A stretch of 33,019 nt of DNA from a virus. The stretch covers positions 1 through 33,019 of IMG/VR virus record IMGVR_UViG_3300037541_000425. The stretch is one strand, 5' to 3'. The notes below the pieces were generated by a model that ran no database searches, was not told the origin of the DNA, and saw nothing but the letters and a program-made list of their open reading frames with translations. Of the stretch, positions 1 through 8,851 are shown piece after piece (position 1 is the first letter of the stretch; each line of letters opens with the position of its first letter). Position numbers and translations under genes: made by a program.

Positions 1-114
1 AGGCATTAGGTTTTGGATGCCCGTTAATTCTGTAAGCCATAATAAAAAAGGTTCAGAATTGCAAAACCTAACTAAAGTCTTTGCATTATCAGATAGTTTT
101 GATTCGCCAAAAGT
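1..114. repeat. Left copy of 114-bp terminal direct repeat
   Basis: Bases 1-114 recur at 32906-33019 with a single difference: G at 101, A at 33006. Overlapping ends like this are what assemblers give for a circular or circularly permuted molecule. The oxygenase frame stays open through the repeat, which supports joining the ends at unit length 32,905 bp. The mismatch changes one oxygenase residue (Ser here, Leu in the right copy), so it is population variation or a read error. Confidence 0.95.
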
Positions 115-315
115 GACATGCTTCTTTTCGTTATGGTTGTTAAATATCCGATCAGCATTTATAGATAAATCCGGAAACTCTAAAGCAACTTGTCTTAAAA
201 AATTAATGCCAAACACACCATTGAAAACAGCGTGAGCAAATGGTTGAGCTGTTAAATATTTAGTCTTTTCCGGTTTGGGAAAACTGAATATCGAATTGTC
301 GGATAAGTCCATCAT
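1..315 (-). CDS. 2OG-Fe(II) oxygenase, N-terminal part (continues at 32905)
   Basis: This is the first 105 codons of an oxygenase whose remaining codons lie at 32905-32534 once the ends are joined. The joined protein is 228 residues, a usual size for a P4Hc-type 2-oxoglutarate/Fe(II) dioxygenase. The start is inferred: an in-frame stop lies at 325-327, and two consecutive ATGs follow at 315 and 312. The gene then overlaps the end of the upstream glycosyltransferase by about 55 bp in another frame. No catalytic residue lies in this part; it forms the helical N-terminal half. It is the fifth of six genes in a modification cassette running from 2512 through the junction to 31764. The start is less certain than the frame. 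Confidence 0.8.
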   Translation of the reverse strand, partial: MMDLSDNSIFSFPKPEKTKYLTAQPFAHAVFNGVFGINFLRQVALEFPDLSINADRIFNNHNEKKHVTFGESKLSDNAKTLVRFCNSEPFLLWLTELTGIQNLMP

Positions 316-952
316 AAACGGGTTTTAATTTATCTGTAAAGTCCGCAATGTTTTCTATCAAAGCGTGTGATTTACTTTCCAAATGTACGCAATGAGCAGA
401 ACATACAAGACCATGCTTAAATCCATGAGCTTTGATTACGTGAGCATAAAAGTTGTCTTGATACCAAAATGGCAATTCATCGGGAAATAAAATCGTTGAA
501 CTGCAATGCCTTAAAAGTTTATGACTAAACATCAAAGCCCATCCGCAAACTTGATAAGAAGTTCTATATCCAAATACAATCCCGGTTGAATCATTATGAA
601 TTTTTAGCGTTGGATCTTTTGGACTGCAAGAATCTAATCCGGAAGCAACTAAATCATCGATACAATTTCGATCAAGAACAACATCATTATTTAAAACTAT
701 AAATCTTTGATAATAATCAAATGAGGTATACTGTTTAGCCATTAAAATACCATCGCGTAAATTTCGATTGTAGTTAAATGGTGAACTGATAAACATCACT
801 TTAGCATTCTTGTATGCGTAATCGCGATTGGAATCAATTACATAAATGTCGATCTTATGTTTAGCCGAAACGATTGAATCGATAGCGGCTTGAGTCATTT
901 TAATTCGATCTTTATCAACCGAAGCACTTAATATAATTGCAGCTACATTCAT
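260..952 (-). CDS. GT-A-type glycosyltransferase (family 2-like)
   Basis: A 230-residue protein with the layout of a GT-A glycosyltransferase: a hydrophobic first strand (residues 1-10), a segment with aspartates near 35-45, and LNND at 87-90 followed by VVLD, the place of the DxD metal/nucleotide-sugar motif. Cys-Gly-Trp-Ala at 136-139 and a WYQDNFY stretch near 163-169 fit the acceptor side, where family 2 enzymes keep a conserved Trp and acidic residue. It probably transfers a sugar from a nucleotide sugar to a virion protein or a host glycan; donor and acceptor cannot be read. It overlaps the preceding 122-residue gene by ATGA and is followed by the oxygenase. Confidence 0.72.
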   Translation of the reverse strand: MNVAAIILSASVDKDRIKMTQAAIDSIVSAKHKIDIYVIDSNRDYAYKNAKVMFISSPFNYNRNLRDGILMAKQYTSFDYYQRFIVLNNDVVLDRNCIDDLVASGLDSCSPKDPTLKIHNDSTGIVFGYRTSYQVCGWALMFSHKLLRHCSSTILFPDELPFWYQDNFYAHVIKAHGFKHGLVCSAHCVHLESKSHALIENIADFTDKLKPVYDGLIRQFDIQFSQTGKD

Positions 953-1317
953 TTGGTGAATGCTTCGTGTAGGTTTTTAATTGTTTCTTTTGGAACGATA
1001 TCTATTAACAACTCATAGAATTTAGGGCTGTAGTCTTTGAGTTTTTCTTTTGATTGATTCGAGTAAAACCGAGAAAATAAAATCATTAAACCGCTAACCA
1101 AATTAGAATCTGAATAGGTTATAAATAAATTGTTTTGTTTGAGCACATACGCATTATTTGAACACCTCTGAATCTTCCGACCGTAAAGTATGGCAGCTTC
1201 ATGATTTTCAGCAATCGAACAAATAAAACCTACGCGATCTTCCCATTCAGTAAAGCAGTTTAATTGCCGGCAAATGTAATCGTCTATAGTAGTTATTGTC
1301 TTAGCGTCCGATACCAT
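949..1317 (-). CDS. Conserved-looking hypothetical protein, 122 aa
   Basis: I do not recognise this protein. It is mixed alpha/beta, has no signal peptide or membrane segment, and ends in a Lys/Glu-rich helical stretch. It sits between two GT-A glycosyltransferases, overlapping the upstream one by 25 bp and the downstream one by ATGA. It is therefore almost certainly translated in the same cassette and may assist in glycosylation, but its own sequence shows no motif for this. The start could also be a later codon, since the first residues overlap the upstream gene. Confidence 0.55.
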   Translation of the reverse strand: MVSDAKTITTIDDYICRQLNCFTEWEDRVGFICSIAENHEAAILYGRKIQRCSNNAYVLKQNNLFITYSDSNLVSGLMILFSRFYSNQSKEKLKDYSPKFYELLIDIVPKETIKNLHEAFTK

Positions 1318-1934
1318 TGCAAATCATCTTTAATGTGTTTTCTAAGTTCGTTATAATTTGGATCATTTACATACTTGCTGAAAGATTTGTTATGACCTAC
1401 TCCACCGCATAATCCTAGACCATGTTTAATGCCTACAGAATAATACTTATCAGGTTCTACCGTCTTGCCTCCGGGAATCTTCCAAAGGTCAATGTCTAAC
1501 CAAATATGAGTATCTTCAGGATAAGTAAATGATTGAATTGCTGCCGGTGTTACCAGCGTAGACATTAATGATGCTCGATTCTTATGTGGCGAAAACCAAT
1601 ACTTGCCTGCAAAAATGTGAACATATAAAGTGTATCCAATTCCAAACAATGGAGGCTTTCCTTCTCGTTTCCAAGAATCAACCATGAATTCAATGTACCT
1701 TCTATCGTACCAATCATCATCCTCCATGATTAAAATTACATCAGCCCCTTGATCTATTGCCCTTTGAATACCAATGCGAACGCGATAAGTTAAATCAGGT
1801 TTAAATGCAGTTGGTTCATCAACGATTATCCAAAAATCGGGCTGCCTTGTTTGCCGTGCCATGTAAAATTTAAGCCGCTCTAAAAACATTGAACGAGCTT
1901 TATCGTGATGAGGTGTTACTACTGCTACTTTCAT
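1293..1934 (-). CDS. GT-A-type glycosyltransferase (family 2-like)
   Basis: A 213-residue protein beginning with the typical first strand of a GT-A fold (MKVAVVTPHHD) and carrying ILIMEDDDW at about 67-75, whose DDD matches the DxD site that binds Mn2+ and the sugar nucleotide. The C-terminal half has Trp, His and Asp residues suited to an acceptor site (WLDIDLW near 145-151). It is shorter than a full bacterial family 2 enzyme but close to phage single-domain versions. It overlaps its neighbours by ATGA and 25 bp. It probably decorates a virion component; sugar and target are unknown. Confidence 0.75.
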   Translation of the reverse strand: MKVAVVTPHHDKARSMFLERLKFYMARQTRQPDFWIIVDEPTAFKPDLTYRVRIGIQRAIDQGADVILIMEDDDWYDRRYIEFMVDSWKREGKPPLFGIGYTLYVHIFAGKYWFSPHKNRASLMSTLVTPAAIQSFTYPEDTHIWLDIDLWKIPGGKTVEPDKYYSVGIKHGLGLCGGVGHNKSFSKYVNDPNYNELRKHIKDDLQWYRTLRQ

Positions 1935-2512
1935 GCTAATGCTGCTCTTTCGTTTTCAATGTATTGATTCCGTTTGTGAATTGCATAATTATAGCAAGCC
2001 ATAACATCCGAAACTGGAGATTTGAAATATTTGATTGTTCCGGCATAAATAGCAAAAGGAATACCCGCTTGATTGTAAAGTAGGATACCCGGGCAATCAT
2101 TATCTGTTCCGTAATTTATGAAACTATCCTTTTCAAGTTGATGCATTTGAGCAAAGTAATTCTTACCCGAGATTCTTGTGTTTGGTAAAATGATATTAAA
2201 AGCATCAGACATTTCAACATTGCCTTCAGATTGGGTAAAGCCAGTACATTCTATTTTCTCCATCACCAAACGAGTAACCAAACTAAACAATGCCTCAGGA
2301 TCAAAGACAAATACATTTTCAGAAACATTTAAAACTATCGCAGCGGTATCAATGAACTCATTATGCAAGTCCATTATGTATCGATTTGCTTTTTGCTTAT
2401 TAACTTCGATTGCTTGAACTCCCGGAAAGTCTAAAAATGCTTGACAATATAATGGAGTTGTTTGGTCGAATCGATTTGTCGATAAAACCAAGATAGGATT
2501 GCTTTCTTTCAT
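1931..2512 (-). CDS. Hypothetical protein of the glycosylation cassette, 193 aa
   Basis: I do not recognise this 193-residue protein. It starts with a short hydrophobic strand (ILVLSTNRF), has a VFVFDPEALF segment around residues 67-76, and lacks signal peptide and membrane segments. A glycosyltransferase-like Rossmann fold is conceivable, but no clear DxD motif is seen. It overlaps the small HTH gene upstream and the GT-A enzyme downstream by ATGA, so all three are coupled. Position suggests a role in the sugar cassette or as a last tail gene. Confidence 0.5.
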   Translation of the reverse strand: MKESNPILVLSTNRFDQTTPLYCQAFLDFPGVQAIEVNKQKANRYIMDLHNEFIDTAAIVLNVSENVFVFDPEALFSLVTRLVMEKIECTGFTQSEGNVEMSDAFNIILPNTRISGKNYFAQMHQLEKDSFINYGTDNDCPGILLYNQAGIPFAIYAGTIKYFKSPVSDVMACYNYAIHKRNQYIENERAALA

Positions 2513-2742
2513 TTGAAGAATTTAATTGCTCTGTAAACGGTAGCGATATGAACGTTGTATTTATCCGCAACGCATTGAACCGCTACAGACTTTTCTTGTT
2601 TGTAAATTTCGATTTGAGTTTTAAGGTCGTAGAAAATATCGCGATACATCAAAACTTTATAAGACATAAAACCTGCCTTGTAAATTTCGGTAAGTTTACC
2701 AGTTGATGATAGTTCTGATATAAGCTTTTCTTTTTCGGTCAT
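2509..2742 (-). CDS. Small helix-turn-helix protein, 77 aa
   Basis: A 77-residue, mostly helical protein. Its C-terminal third (about 53-74: VAVQCVADKYNVHIATVYRA) reads as a homeodomain-like helix-turn-helix, with Ala at the helix junction and an Arg/Tyr-bearing recognition helix. It probably binds DNA. It overlaps the tape measure gene by ATGA and opens the 3' cassette of sugar enzymes, an unusual place for a regulator; it might control that cassette or late transcription. No N-terminal effector domain is seen, only a helical region. Confidence 0.55.
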   Translation of the reverse strand: MTEKEKLISELSSTGKLTEIYKAGFMSYKVLMYRDIFYDLKTQIEIYKQEKSVAVQCVADKYNVHIATVYRAIKFFK

Positions 2743-5270
2743 ATAGTACCCGATGCTCTAACTTGCACAAAATCAGACTGCCCTTTATTGATATCGGTTA
2801 CTCGAACAATAGGGGCAGGCATGTTTCTTAAGGCATCTAAGATACTAGAATTTCCATCAGTTGAAGCACTAACTGACGGCTGAAAATTAACTACACCATC
2901 CCTGAACTTTGGAGAACCTACAAAACTTTCTAAGAAGCCGGGATACATTCTTTGAATTGCCCGTGTACCCCATGCCGGAATAACTGATTCACCCCTTGAT
3001 AAATATGCAGGTATTGAATCGGATGTTTCTGTACCTGCACCCTCTAATCCAATTACACCCGTGGCGAACTTATTAGGAGCGGGTTTATTGATTGCAGCTT
3101 TAGCGACTCCGAAAGCAGCATTAACACCTGCACTTAATAAAGCACCGGTAGCGATACCCGCAAATCCTTTAGATGCTATTTCTTTAGCAATGATTTGAGC
3201 AATTGAAGCATTAACAGTTTTCTGTAAAGTATCAAGCAATAAAGAAATTACACCCTTGCCAAACTTCTGCAAATCTAAACCAGTCTCAGTTAATGATTCT
3301 TGAAATATACCAGCGACTGTTTGCCCAAATTGAAGTGCTGCAGCTGCTTGCTGTTCGTAGATAGCAGTTTGAGTATCAACTTGTGCTTGTTGTAATTCTA
3401 GAAATTTCTCAAAAGATATATCACCTTGCTCTTCAACAAATTTATAATAGTCCGCTACAATTTGCTCGCGTGCTAATCCTGATGTTGTTTCAAGTTCTAC
3501 TAAAGCTAATGCAGTTTCCTGACTTTTAATTAATATACCTTCACTTTCTAATGCTGCAATATCAATGTTATTTTGTGCAGCGGTAAGGCGTAACAAGGTT
3601 CTTGCATCAAGTTGTTCCTGAGTTACTACAGTTAATTTTGAAAGTTCCGATGTAGCTGCTTCAGCATTTTTTTTACGTTGTTCAGCATCTTTTTCCTGTG
3701 CCTTTTTCTTAGCCTCAAATGCTTGGGTTTCTTCAGTTAATTCAAGATCCCGAATCTTTTTAGCAAAGTCTTGTCGTTTTTTAAATGCTTCTTCTTCTTG
3801 CTTTAATCTTTCTTCCCTAATCTTCTTAGCTTCTTCGGCAGCTTCCCGTGCTGATTCTATTGTTATAGCTTCAATCTCAACATTTCTGTTTGATACTTCA
3901 TCGGTCAATCTTTGGATTTCAGCTTTAGCACCTTCAAACGCTGAAACACTTACCTTTTTAATTAGCCCTAATTGGGATTCGATAAACTTAATTTGTCTTA
4001 ATGCCTGATCTCTAAAAAACTTTTCTTCTTCAATCTGTAATGCTTGGGTGTCTTTCCCAGCTGCTTCAAGTAATCGCTTACGTTGATCGAAGCTCTGTTT
4101 AGCTAATTCCAATCTTCGCTTTTCAGCGTTTATTAACTTTTGTACTTGAGTTTCTTGATTCTTTAAAGCATCAGTTTCATCATCAGTAACACCGATAAAA
4201 CTTAAGAAAGAATCAACAACCTCACCAACAAAATCTGCGACTGCTTTTAAACCAGGTATAAATTTAAAGATAGCTTCTTTAACTGCATCAAAGTTTGTAA
4301 TTAATGCAACTATTCCAAGCACCAACAAACCTATTCCTGTTCCGGCAAGTGCTAACCTAAAAAGTTTTAATGCACCCGTTGAAGTTCCAACAATAAATGA
4401 ATATGCTGCCGTTGCAGCGGAAAGTGCTGTAGTTTTCGCAAGTGTTAAGGTGTCGATAATTGCACCTTTTTCTTTAACTACATTTGCAATGTTTAAAGCA
4501 ACTGATACTCCTTGCGTTGCTTTAGCTAAAGCCTTTTGTGCATCTTCATTACCTTCAAATTGAGCCGATAAAGCAGTAAACGTTGAAGTTAAAACTCCGG
4601 CTGTAACTACTGCATCTTCAAAGTTTTTCTTTACTGGATTCTTTGGTTCACGATTACCGAACTCATCAACCTTACCCGTAGCTTGGTCAATCGAAAGTCT
4701 AAGGTTTGCAGCTTCGTTTGATGCATCTTTGAATTGTTGGGATCCAATATCAGCATTTTGAATAATTGCATCAAGTTCTTTTAACCTATCCCGAAGTCCG
4801 GTAATTGAATTTGCAGCACGACCAACAGCACCTTCGTAATCACCTACGTTTCTACGAAAATCACCAACGCTACCCTCGGTCGATTTTAATGCATCAGATA
4901 TATTCTTAATCGACTTTCCAAGAACCTGCCCGGCTACGCTACCATCACGCTGTTCTTGGCTCAGTGCATTATATTGAGCAGTCAATACTGACAAGGTAGC
5001 TTTCAACTGATTATTTGATCCCGTAGCAGCTTTGTTTGCAGTTGCTTGCTTTACAAGTTGCTGTTCGTTCGATCTATATTCAGTCGTTAGCCTTTTAATT
5101 TCAACAGCGTTCTGAATATACTCTTCGGTCAATTCATTACCGGAAGCTTTTAATTGCTTTTGCTGATCCTTTAAACTTTGGAGCGTTTTGGCTAAATCAA
5201 GACTGTTCTTGGTAGCTTGTTCGGTGTCAAAGTTTATTTCTAATATGATTGTTTCGGTAGTTTCAGCCAT
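2739..5270 (-). CDS. Tail tape measure protein
   Basis: At 843 residues this is the longest gene. The N-terminal 200 residues are coiled-coil rich in Gln, Lys and Glu. A hydrophobic segment at about 308-327 (GTGIGLLVLGIVALITNF) is typical of tape measure proteins. A long charged coiled coil follows (about 370-560), then an Ala/Gly-rich region, and a C-terminus with the 'SIPAYLSRGESVIPA' type motif common in siphovirus tape measures. Length suggests a tail of about 120 nm if 1.5 angstrom per residue holds, so a siphovirus. The protein sets tail length and may help DNA entry through its membrane segment. Confidence 0.88.
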   Translation of the reverse strand: MAETTETIILEINFDTEQATKNSLDLAKTLQSLKDQQKQLKASGNELTEEYIQNAVEIKRLTTEYRSNEQQLVKQATANKAATGSNNQLKATLSVLTAQYNALSQEQRDGSVAGQVLGKSIKNISDALKSTEGSVGDFRRNVGDYEGAVGRAANSITGLRDRLKELDAIIQNADIGSQQFKDASNEAANLRLSIDQATGKVDEFGNREPKNPVKKNFEDAVVTAGVLTSTFTALSAQFEGNEDAQKALAKATQGVSVALNIANVVKEKGAIIDTLTLAKTTALSAATAAYSFIVGTSTGALKLFRLALAGTGIGLLVLGIVALITNFDAVKEAIFKFIPGLKAVADFVGEVVDSFLSFIGVTDDETDALKNQETQVQKLINAEKRRLELAKQSFDQRKRLLEAAGKDTQALQIEEEKFFRDQALRQIKFIESQLGLIKKVSVSAFEGAKAEIQRLTDEVSNRNVEIEAITIESAREAAEEAKKIREERLKQEEEAFKKRQDFAKKIRDLELTEETQAFEAKKKAQEKDAEQRKKNAEAATSELSKLTVVTQEQLDARTLLRLTAAQNNIDIAALESEGILIKSQETALALVELETTSGLAREQIVADYYKFVEEQGDISFEKFLELQQAQVDTQTAIYEQQAAAALQFGQTVAGIFQESLTETGLDLQKFGKGVISLLLDTLQKTVNASIAQIIAKEIASKGFAGIATGALLSAGVNAAFGVAKAAINKPAPNKFATGVIGLEGAGTETSDSIPAYLSRGESVIPAWGTRAIQRMYPGFLESFVGSPKFRDGVVNFQPSVSASTDGNSSILDALRNMPAPIVRVTDINKGQSDFVQVRASGTI

Positions 5271-5277
5271 CGGTCAT

Positions 5278-5439
5278 TTAGTTGCAAAAAAAATACATAT
5301 CAATTTTATCGTAGCCCCGTTGATAACAAAGCAAATCAAAACGCATGAAACCTGCCTTTTTTTTATTCATCAGTTCACGGGCGGTGTATTTCAACGCAGC
5401 CATGTTTGATAAATTCTTATATGTAGGTTTTAAATTCAT
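5278..5439 (-). CDS. Small basic protein upstream of the tape measure, 53 aa
   Basis: A 53-codon frame beginning at ATG 5439 and ending in TAA at 5280-5278. Its start overlaps the stop of the 656-residue gene by ATGA and it ends 7 bp before the tape measure start. The product is rich in Lys, Tyr, Phe and Met with no recognisable motif; a run of eight A residues encodes Lys-Lys-Lys in the middle. Position directly before the tape measure is where tail assembly chaperones sit in siphoviruses, but it is much shorter than those. Real by coupling and spacing; function unknown. Confidence 0.6.
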   Translation of the reverse strand: MNLKPTYKNLSNMAALKYTARELMNKKKAGFMRFDLLCYQRGYDKIDMYFFCN

Positions 5440-7406
5440 ATCCTCACCAAAGTTACAGAAGTAGTTTCGTTAGGTGTTGTAAATTCTTTTACTTCATTAA
5501 TAAAAAAGTAAGCTCCGTACTGATTAAGGTATACCGGTTTAGAAAAGTCCAATGTCTGAATATCTAAAGCGTTTAATAAAAAATTAGCATCCATAACCAA
5601 AATATCCGGAGTTAACTGATCAAGGACGGGTGCAAAATAAACTACATACAAATCTGCCCAGTCTAAAGAATAATTATTAGGATCATCAAAATAAGCCACA
5701 TTATTATTACCGCTTGGAGTTACAGCAGCTTGATTCGGTGAATTGTATCTTGTTCCGGTTGTTGTTCGATTCAATGCGATTCTAACCTTGCCGTCTAATT
5801 CTATTCGATTGTCTTCACTATTCCAAGCATCAAAGAATACAATGTTATTAAGTAGTAATGCATCGCGCTGTTCGCATGGTACAAATGCCGATTCAATGTA
5901 GTCTTGATCTTCAGGTAGTTGCTCGTTGTTTATTGTTAGTATAAAAGAATACAAATTAAAATCCTTGTAGCTGAATTTAGTAATCTTTCCAAATCCATCA
6001 AGTGTAAACGTAAATTGAGGCGGTGATTGAACCGTCAACTTATCGCTCCAATTAAATGGGAAGCTTTTATTATCTGCAATAGTTTTCTGACGAAACATAC
6101 TGATTACTTTAGTGTATTCATCAATTTGAAAACTTGAAGCGTTTAGGTTTGCGACCTCTTTAAAAAACTTTCCGCAATCCCAATCCGGTAGATTTGGAGA
6201 AATTGAAATAGGACGATTATAAAATGTTGTAGGTAGGTTAACCGATACCAACTCAACCGAAAAAGAATAATTGATTTTAACACGTCCGATATCAGGATCT
6301 TCAAAAAAGTTACCACTGAAACCTGCACCGTAAATAAACTCTTTATTATTAATGCTGCTATCAATTATTGTTTCAGTGCTGATAGTTACAAAAGCCTCGC
6401 CCGTATAAGTACCGGGTGAAGTTTGTTGATTTACTAATTGAGCAAAAAGAAAATCGTTATCATTTACAAATAAACAAACCCCTGCAAAATAAGAACTGCC
6501 AACAGCATCATATAAAGTGTAGGTGTAAGATATTTTAAATCGATAAGTTCCCGGGAGTAATAAATCAAAACCACCAACCGGTGAACCTGCCCAATCAAAA
6601 CCTTGATCGGTATTTATTATATCCCATCGGTCAGTAGTTGATGCAGTCAAATTCTCAATCGCACAATTAGCTGCATCCATTCCGGGTATTAAAACTCCAT
6701 CAGCACTATCAATTTCCCATCCAGTTCTAGTTACGGTATTCGATGTAACTAAATAATCGTTTTGAATAATCTGATCATTATTAGTTGCAACTATTGGAAT
6801 GTACAACTGATCCATCATTAAATCGGTGTAGCCATCGCCATCCAAAGTATAACCGAATCGCGCAGCTATTTCTTGCAATAAGAATTTAGCGTAAACAAAT
6901 GGAATCAAGCCTTTGCAGTCTACGTTCTTAAATAGTGTTGATTGATTACTATTCTGAAATAACGGGTAAGTGTAGCAATCAGTCCAAACATTATCTCTTG
7001 CAGCAACAATATTAGATTGATTCCAGCGATGGTCATAATCGCGTAAATCCAATGATCTTAACTTAGTCTTTTTAAGCAAATCAAATAGATTTCCATTATC
7101 AACCTTTAATTCAAGTTCAGCTACATCGGTAACGTTTACAATTTTAACCCTTACATTACTTATTACTTCAATCCCTTCAGTTACTAACTTACCACTTACA
7201 TCTTCGTAAGGAGTTCTGCTTGTAGTATTTATTTGAAGGATTCCAAGTGCTGCACGATTTAATCCAGTTAATGGAACTGTAAATTTATTTGTAAATGAAC
7301 TATTACGATTATTGAAGTTTCCAATGTTAGCAACCCTACGACTTAAAGCCACGGTAGTAGATGGGAATAAATCAAGCTGCACATCGTTTACGTATAAAAG
7401 TATCAT
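5436..7406 (-). CDS. Large beta-rich tail protein, 656 aa
   Basis: A 656-residue soluble protein rich in Asn, Thr, Phe and Tyr with many alternating beta patterns and no signal peptide. The opening (residues 1-60: a short LYVNDVQLDL strand, then basic and Asn-rich sequence) resembles, from memory, proteins found beside tape measure genes in Bacteroidota phages, probably baseplate or tail-tip components. It overlaps its upstream partner by ATGA (7403-7406). A virion role is inferred from position between head-tail joining genes and the tape measure. Confidence 0.55.
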   Translation of the reverse strand: MILLYVNDVQLDLFPSTTVALSRRVANIGNFNNRNSSFTNKFTVPLTGLNRAALGILQINTTSRTPYEDVSGKLVTEGIEVISNVRVKIVNVTDVAELELKVDNGNLFDLLKKTKLRSLDLRDYDHRWNQSNIVAARDNVWTDCYTYPLFQNSNQSTLFKNVDCKGLIPFVYAKFLLQEIAARFGYTLDGDGYTDLMMDQLYIPIVATNNDQIIQNDYLVTSNTVTRTGWEIDSADGVLIPGMDAANCAIENLTASTTDRWDIINTDQGFDWAGSPVGGFDLLLPGTYRFKISYTYTLYDAVGSSYFAGVCLFVNDNDFLFAQLVNQQTSPGTYTGEAFVTISTETIIDSSINNKEFIYGAGFSGNFFEDPDIGRVKINYSFSVELVSVNLPTTFYNRPISISPNLPDWDCGKFFKEVANLNASSFQIDEYTKVISMFRQKTIADNKSFPFNWSDKLTVQSPPQFTFTLDGFGKITKFSYKDFNLYSFILTINNEQLPEDQDYIESAFVPCEQRDALLLNNIVFFDAWNSEDNRIELDGKVRIALNRTTTGTRYNSPNQAAVTPSGNNNVAYFDDPNNYSLDWADLYVVYFAPVLDQLTPDILVMDANFLLNALDIQTLDFSKPVYLNQYGAYFFINEVKEFTTPNETTSVTLVRI

Positions 7407-8851
7407 GCTCCTTGATTAAAGATTTCAGGAAATACAAAACTAAACTCTACATCAAATAAATCCTGCTTCGCTTGCTTGATTGAAAATGTACCCGGTTCAA
7501 TTAATACTTGAACTTCATCATAAAAACCAGTTAAAGCATTTGGTGTTACCATGTAAACCATCGGAGAATATAAAAGCGATTCAATTCCGTCTGCATCGTT
7601 TTTATCTAAGCCGGTCATGCCGATCTGCCTTTTCTTAAATCCAGTCTTTTTTAAATATCTTGAAAAACCTTTAAGATTATCAATTCGATTAAACGCTTTT
7701 GCATACGTTCCGTTCGATTCGACTTGCATCGATTCGCGATAATTGCCTTCGAACAAATAGAATCCGTAAGATCCATCTGTTGCTAGCCATCTTAAAAAAA
7801 CTGAATTGCACAATTGTAAATCAACCGGGCGAACCTTTACCATTCGCTGCTCAGTAACACGAACATTACCTATTGCCTTTTGTAACCATACCCAAACTTT
7901 CCGCCTATTATCAACTGTTGAAATACCACCCAAAGAAAACAAAAATGTATTAAATTCACTTTGTGGTGGTACTGTTAACGCAACTAATCCAGTTGATTTA
8001 GTATTGGGCGGTAACTCATCGATGTTAGTCGTGTAATTGGTAAAAGTTGCAATGTTTACGTTTCCGGTTAAGTAATTGGTGTCCCACAAAAAAGATAAGT
8101 GATATGGGAAGTTTGGGTAAACTGTAGGAATTTGAAACGGGCTTAAGAACTTTCCCGGTGTTGTATCGTCGGAAATAAAGAAATCTCGGTAGTTGCCATT
8201 GTAGTCGTGTCCAATTTGAAATGCACCATTAACAGCATACCAGTCATTACCATTTGCAACTTCTGAATTAGCTGATCCCGTCCAAAACTCTTTAGTCGCA
8301 ACCTTAAATTCAAACATCGAATTGTTGCTAATTTGATTAGGCGTTAAAACTTCCGATTCGATATTGTAATCACTTTCGTTATTAAGCTTTGACTGTAGGA
8401 TGCCTTGAATATTGCACTCAATCAATCCGTTTGTATTAGGTGTGTATTTGATCGTTGCTATATCATTATCCAATAGATCAGAAACCCTGATAGTAATATA
8501 ATAGTTTGGTCGTTCAGTTAATAAATTAACGTAACCATCCAAAACAAACGAACCCGATGATGGTGCGGAAATAACAATTGATGTTGAAGATGGGATGCTT
8601 AGTATTTCAAACACTCCATCAAACTTTCCCTCAACAAATACATAAACGCTGTCCCCAATAGTAACTGTATCGGGTGGAACGGCTGTAAAATTAATCCGTG
8701 CGTTACCTGCAACATCAGCAATAGAAGCAACTAATACATCTTTTCGGGTGTAACTAAATAGCACTGGATTCCAAGCAGCAACCCAGCGACAATAAACCGC
8801 AGGCGAATCGAAATCAAATATCTCTTCCGGGGTATAGTTAGTTACCAACAT
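7403..8851 (-). CDS. Beta-rich tail protein, 482 aa
   Basis: A 482-residue protein with strong beta character, many Tyr/Phe/Asn and a Ser/Val-rich stretch near residues 95-105 that looks like a small beta-sandwich. No signal peptide, coiled coil or enzyme motif is visible. It overlaps the tail-completion gene by 14 bp and the 656-residue protein by ATGA, forming a tight tail operon. Most likely a minor tail or baseplate protein; the exact part cannot be told. Confidence 0.55.
   Translation of the reverse strand: MLVTNYTPEEIFDFDSPAVYCRWVAAWNPVLFSYTRKDVLVASIADVAGNARINFTAVPPDTVTIGDSVYVFVEGKFDGVFEILSIPSSTSIVISAPSSGSFVLDGYVNLLTERPNYYITIRVSDLLDNDIATIKYTPNTNGLIECNIQGILQSKLNNESDYNIESEVLTPNQISNNSMFEFKVATKEFWTGSANSEVANGNDWYAVNGAFQIGHDYNGNYRDFFISDDTTPGKFLSPFQIPTVYPNFPYHLSFLWDTNYLTGNVNIATFTNYTTNIDELPPNTKSTGLVALTVPPQSEFNTFLFSLGGISTVDNRRKVWVWLQKAIGNVRVTEQRMVKVRPVDLQLCNSVFLRWLATDGSYGFYLFEGNYRESMQVESNGTYAKAFNRIDNLKGFSRYLKKTGFKKRQIGMTGLDKNDADGIESLLYSPMVYMVTPNALTGFYDEVQVLIEPGTFSIKQAKQDLFDVEFSFVFPEIFNQGA

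Noticed and set aside
17-235. Plus-strand frame at the left end
   Set aside because: It is antisense to the oxygenase, whose catalytic motifs and frame continuity are clear.
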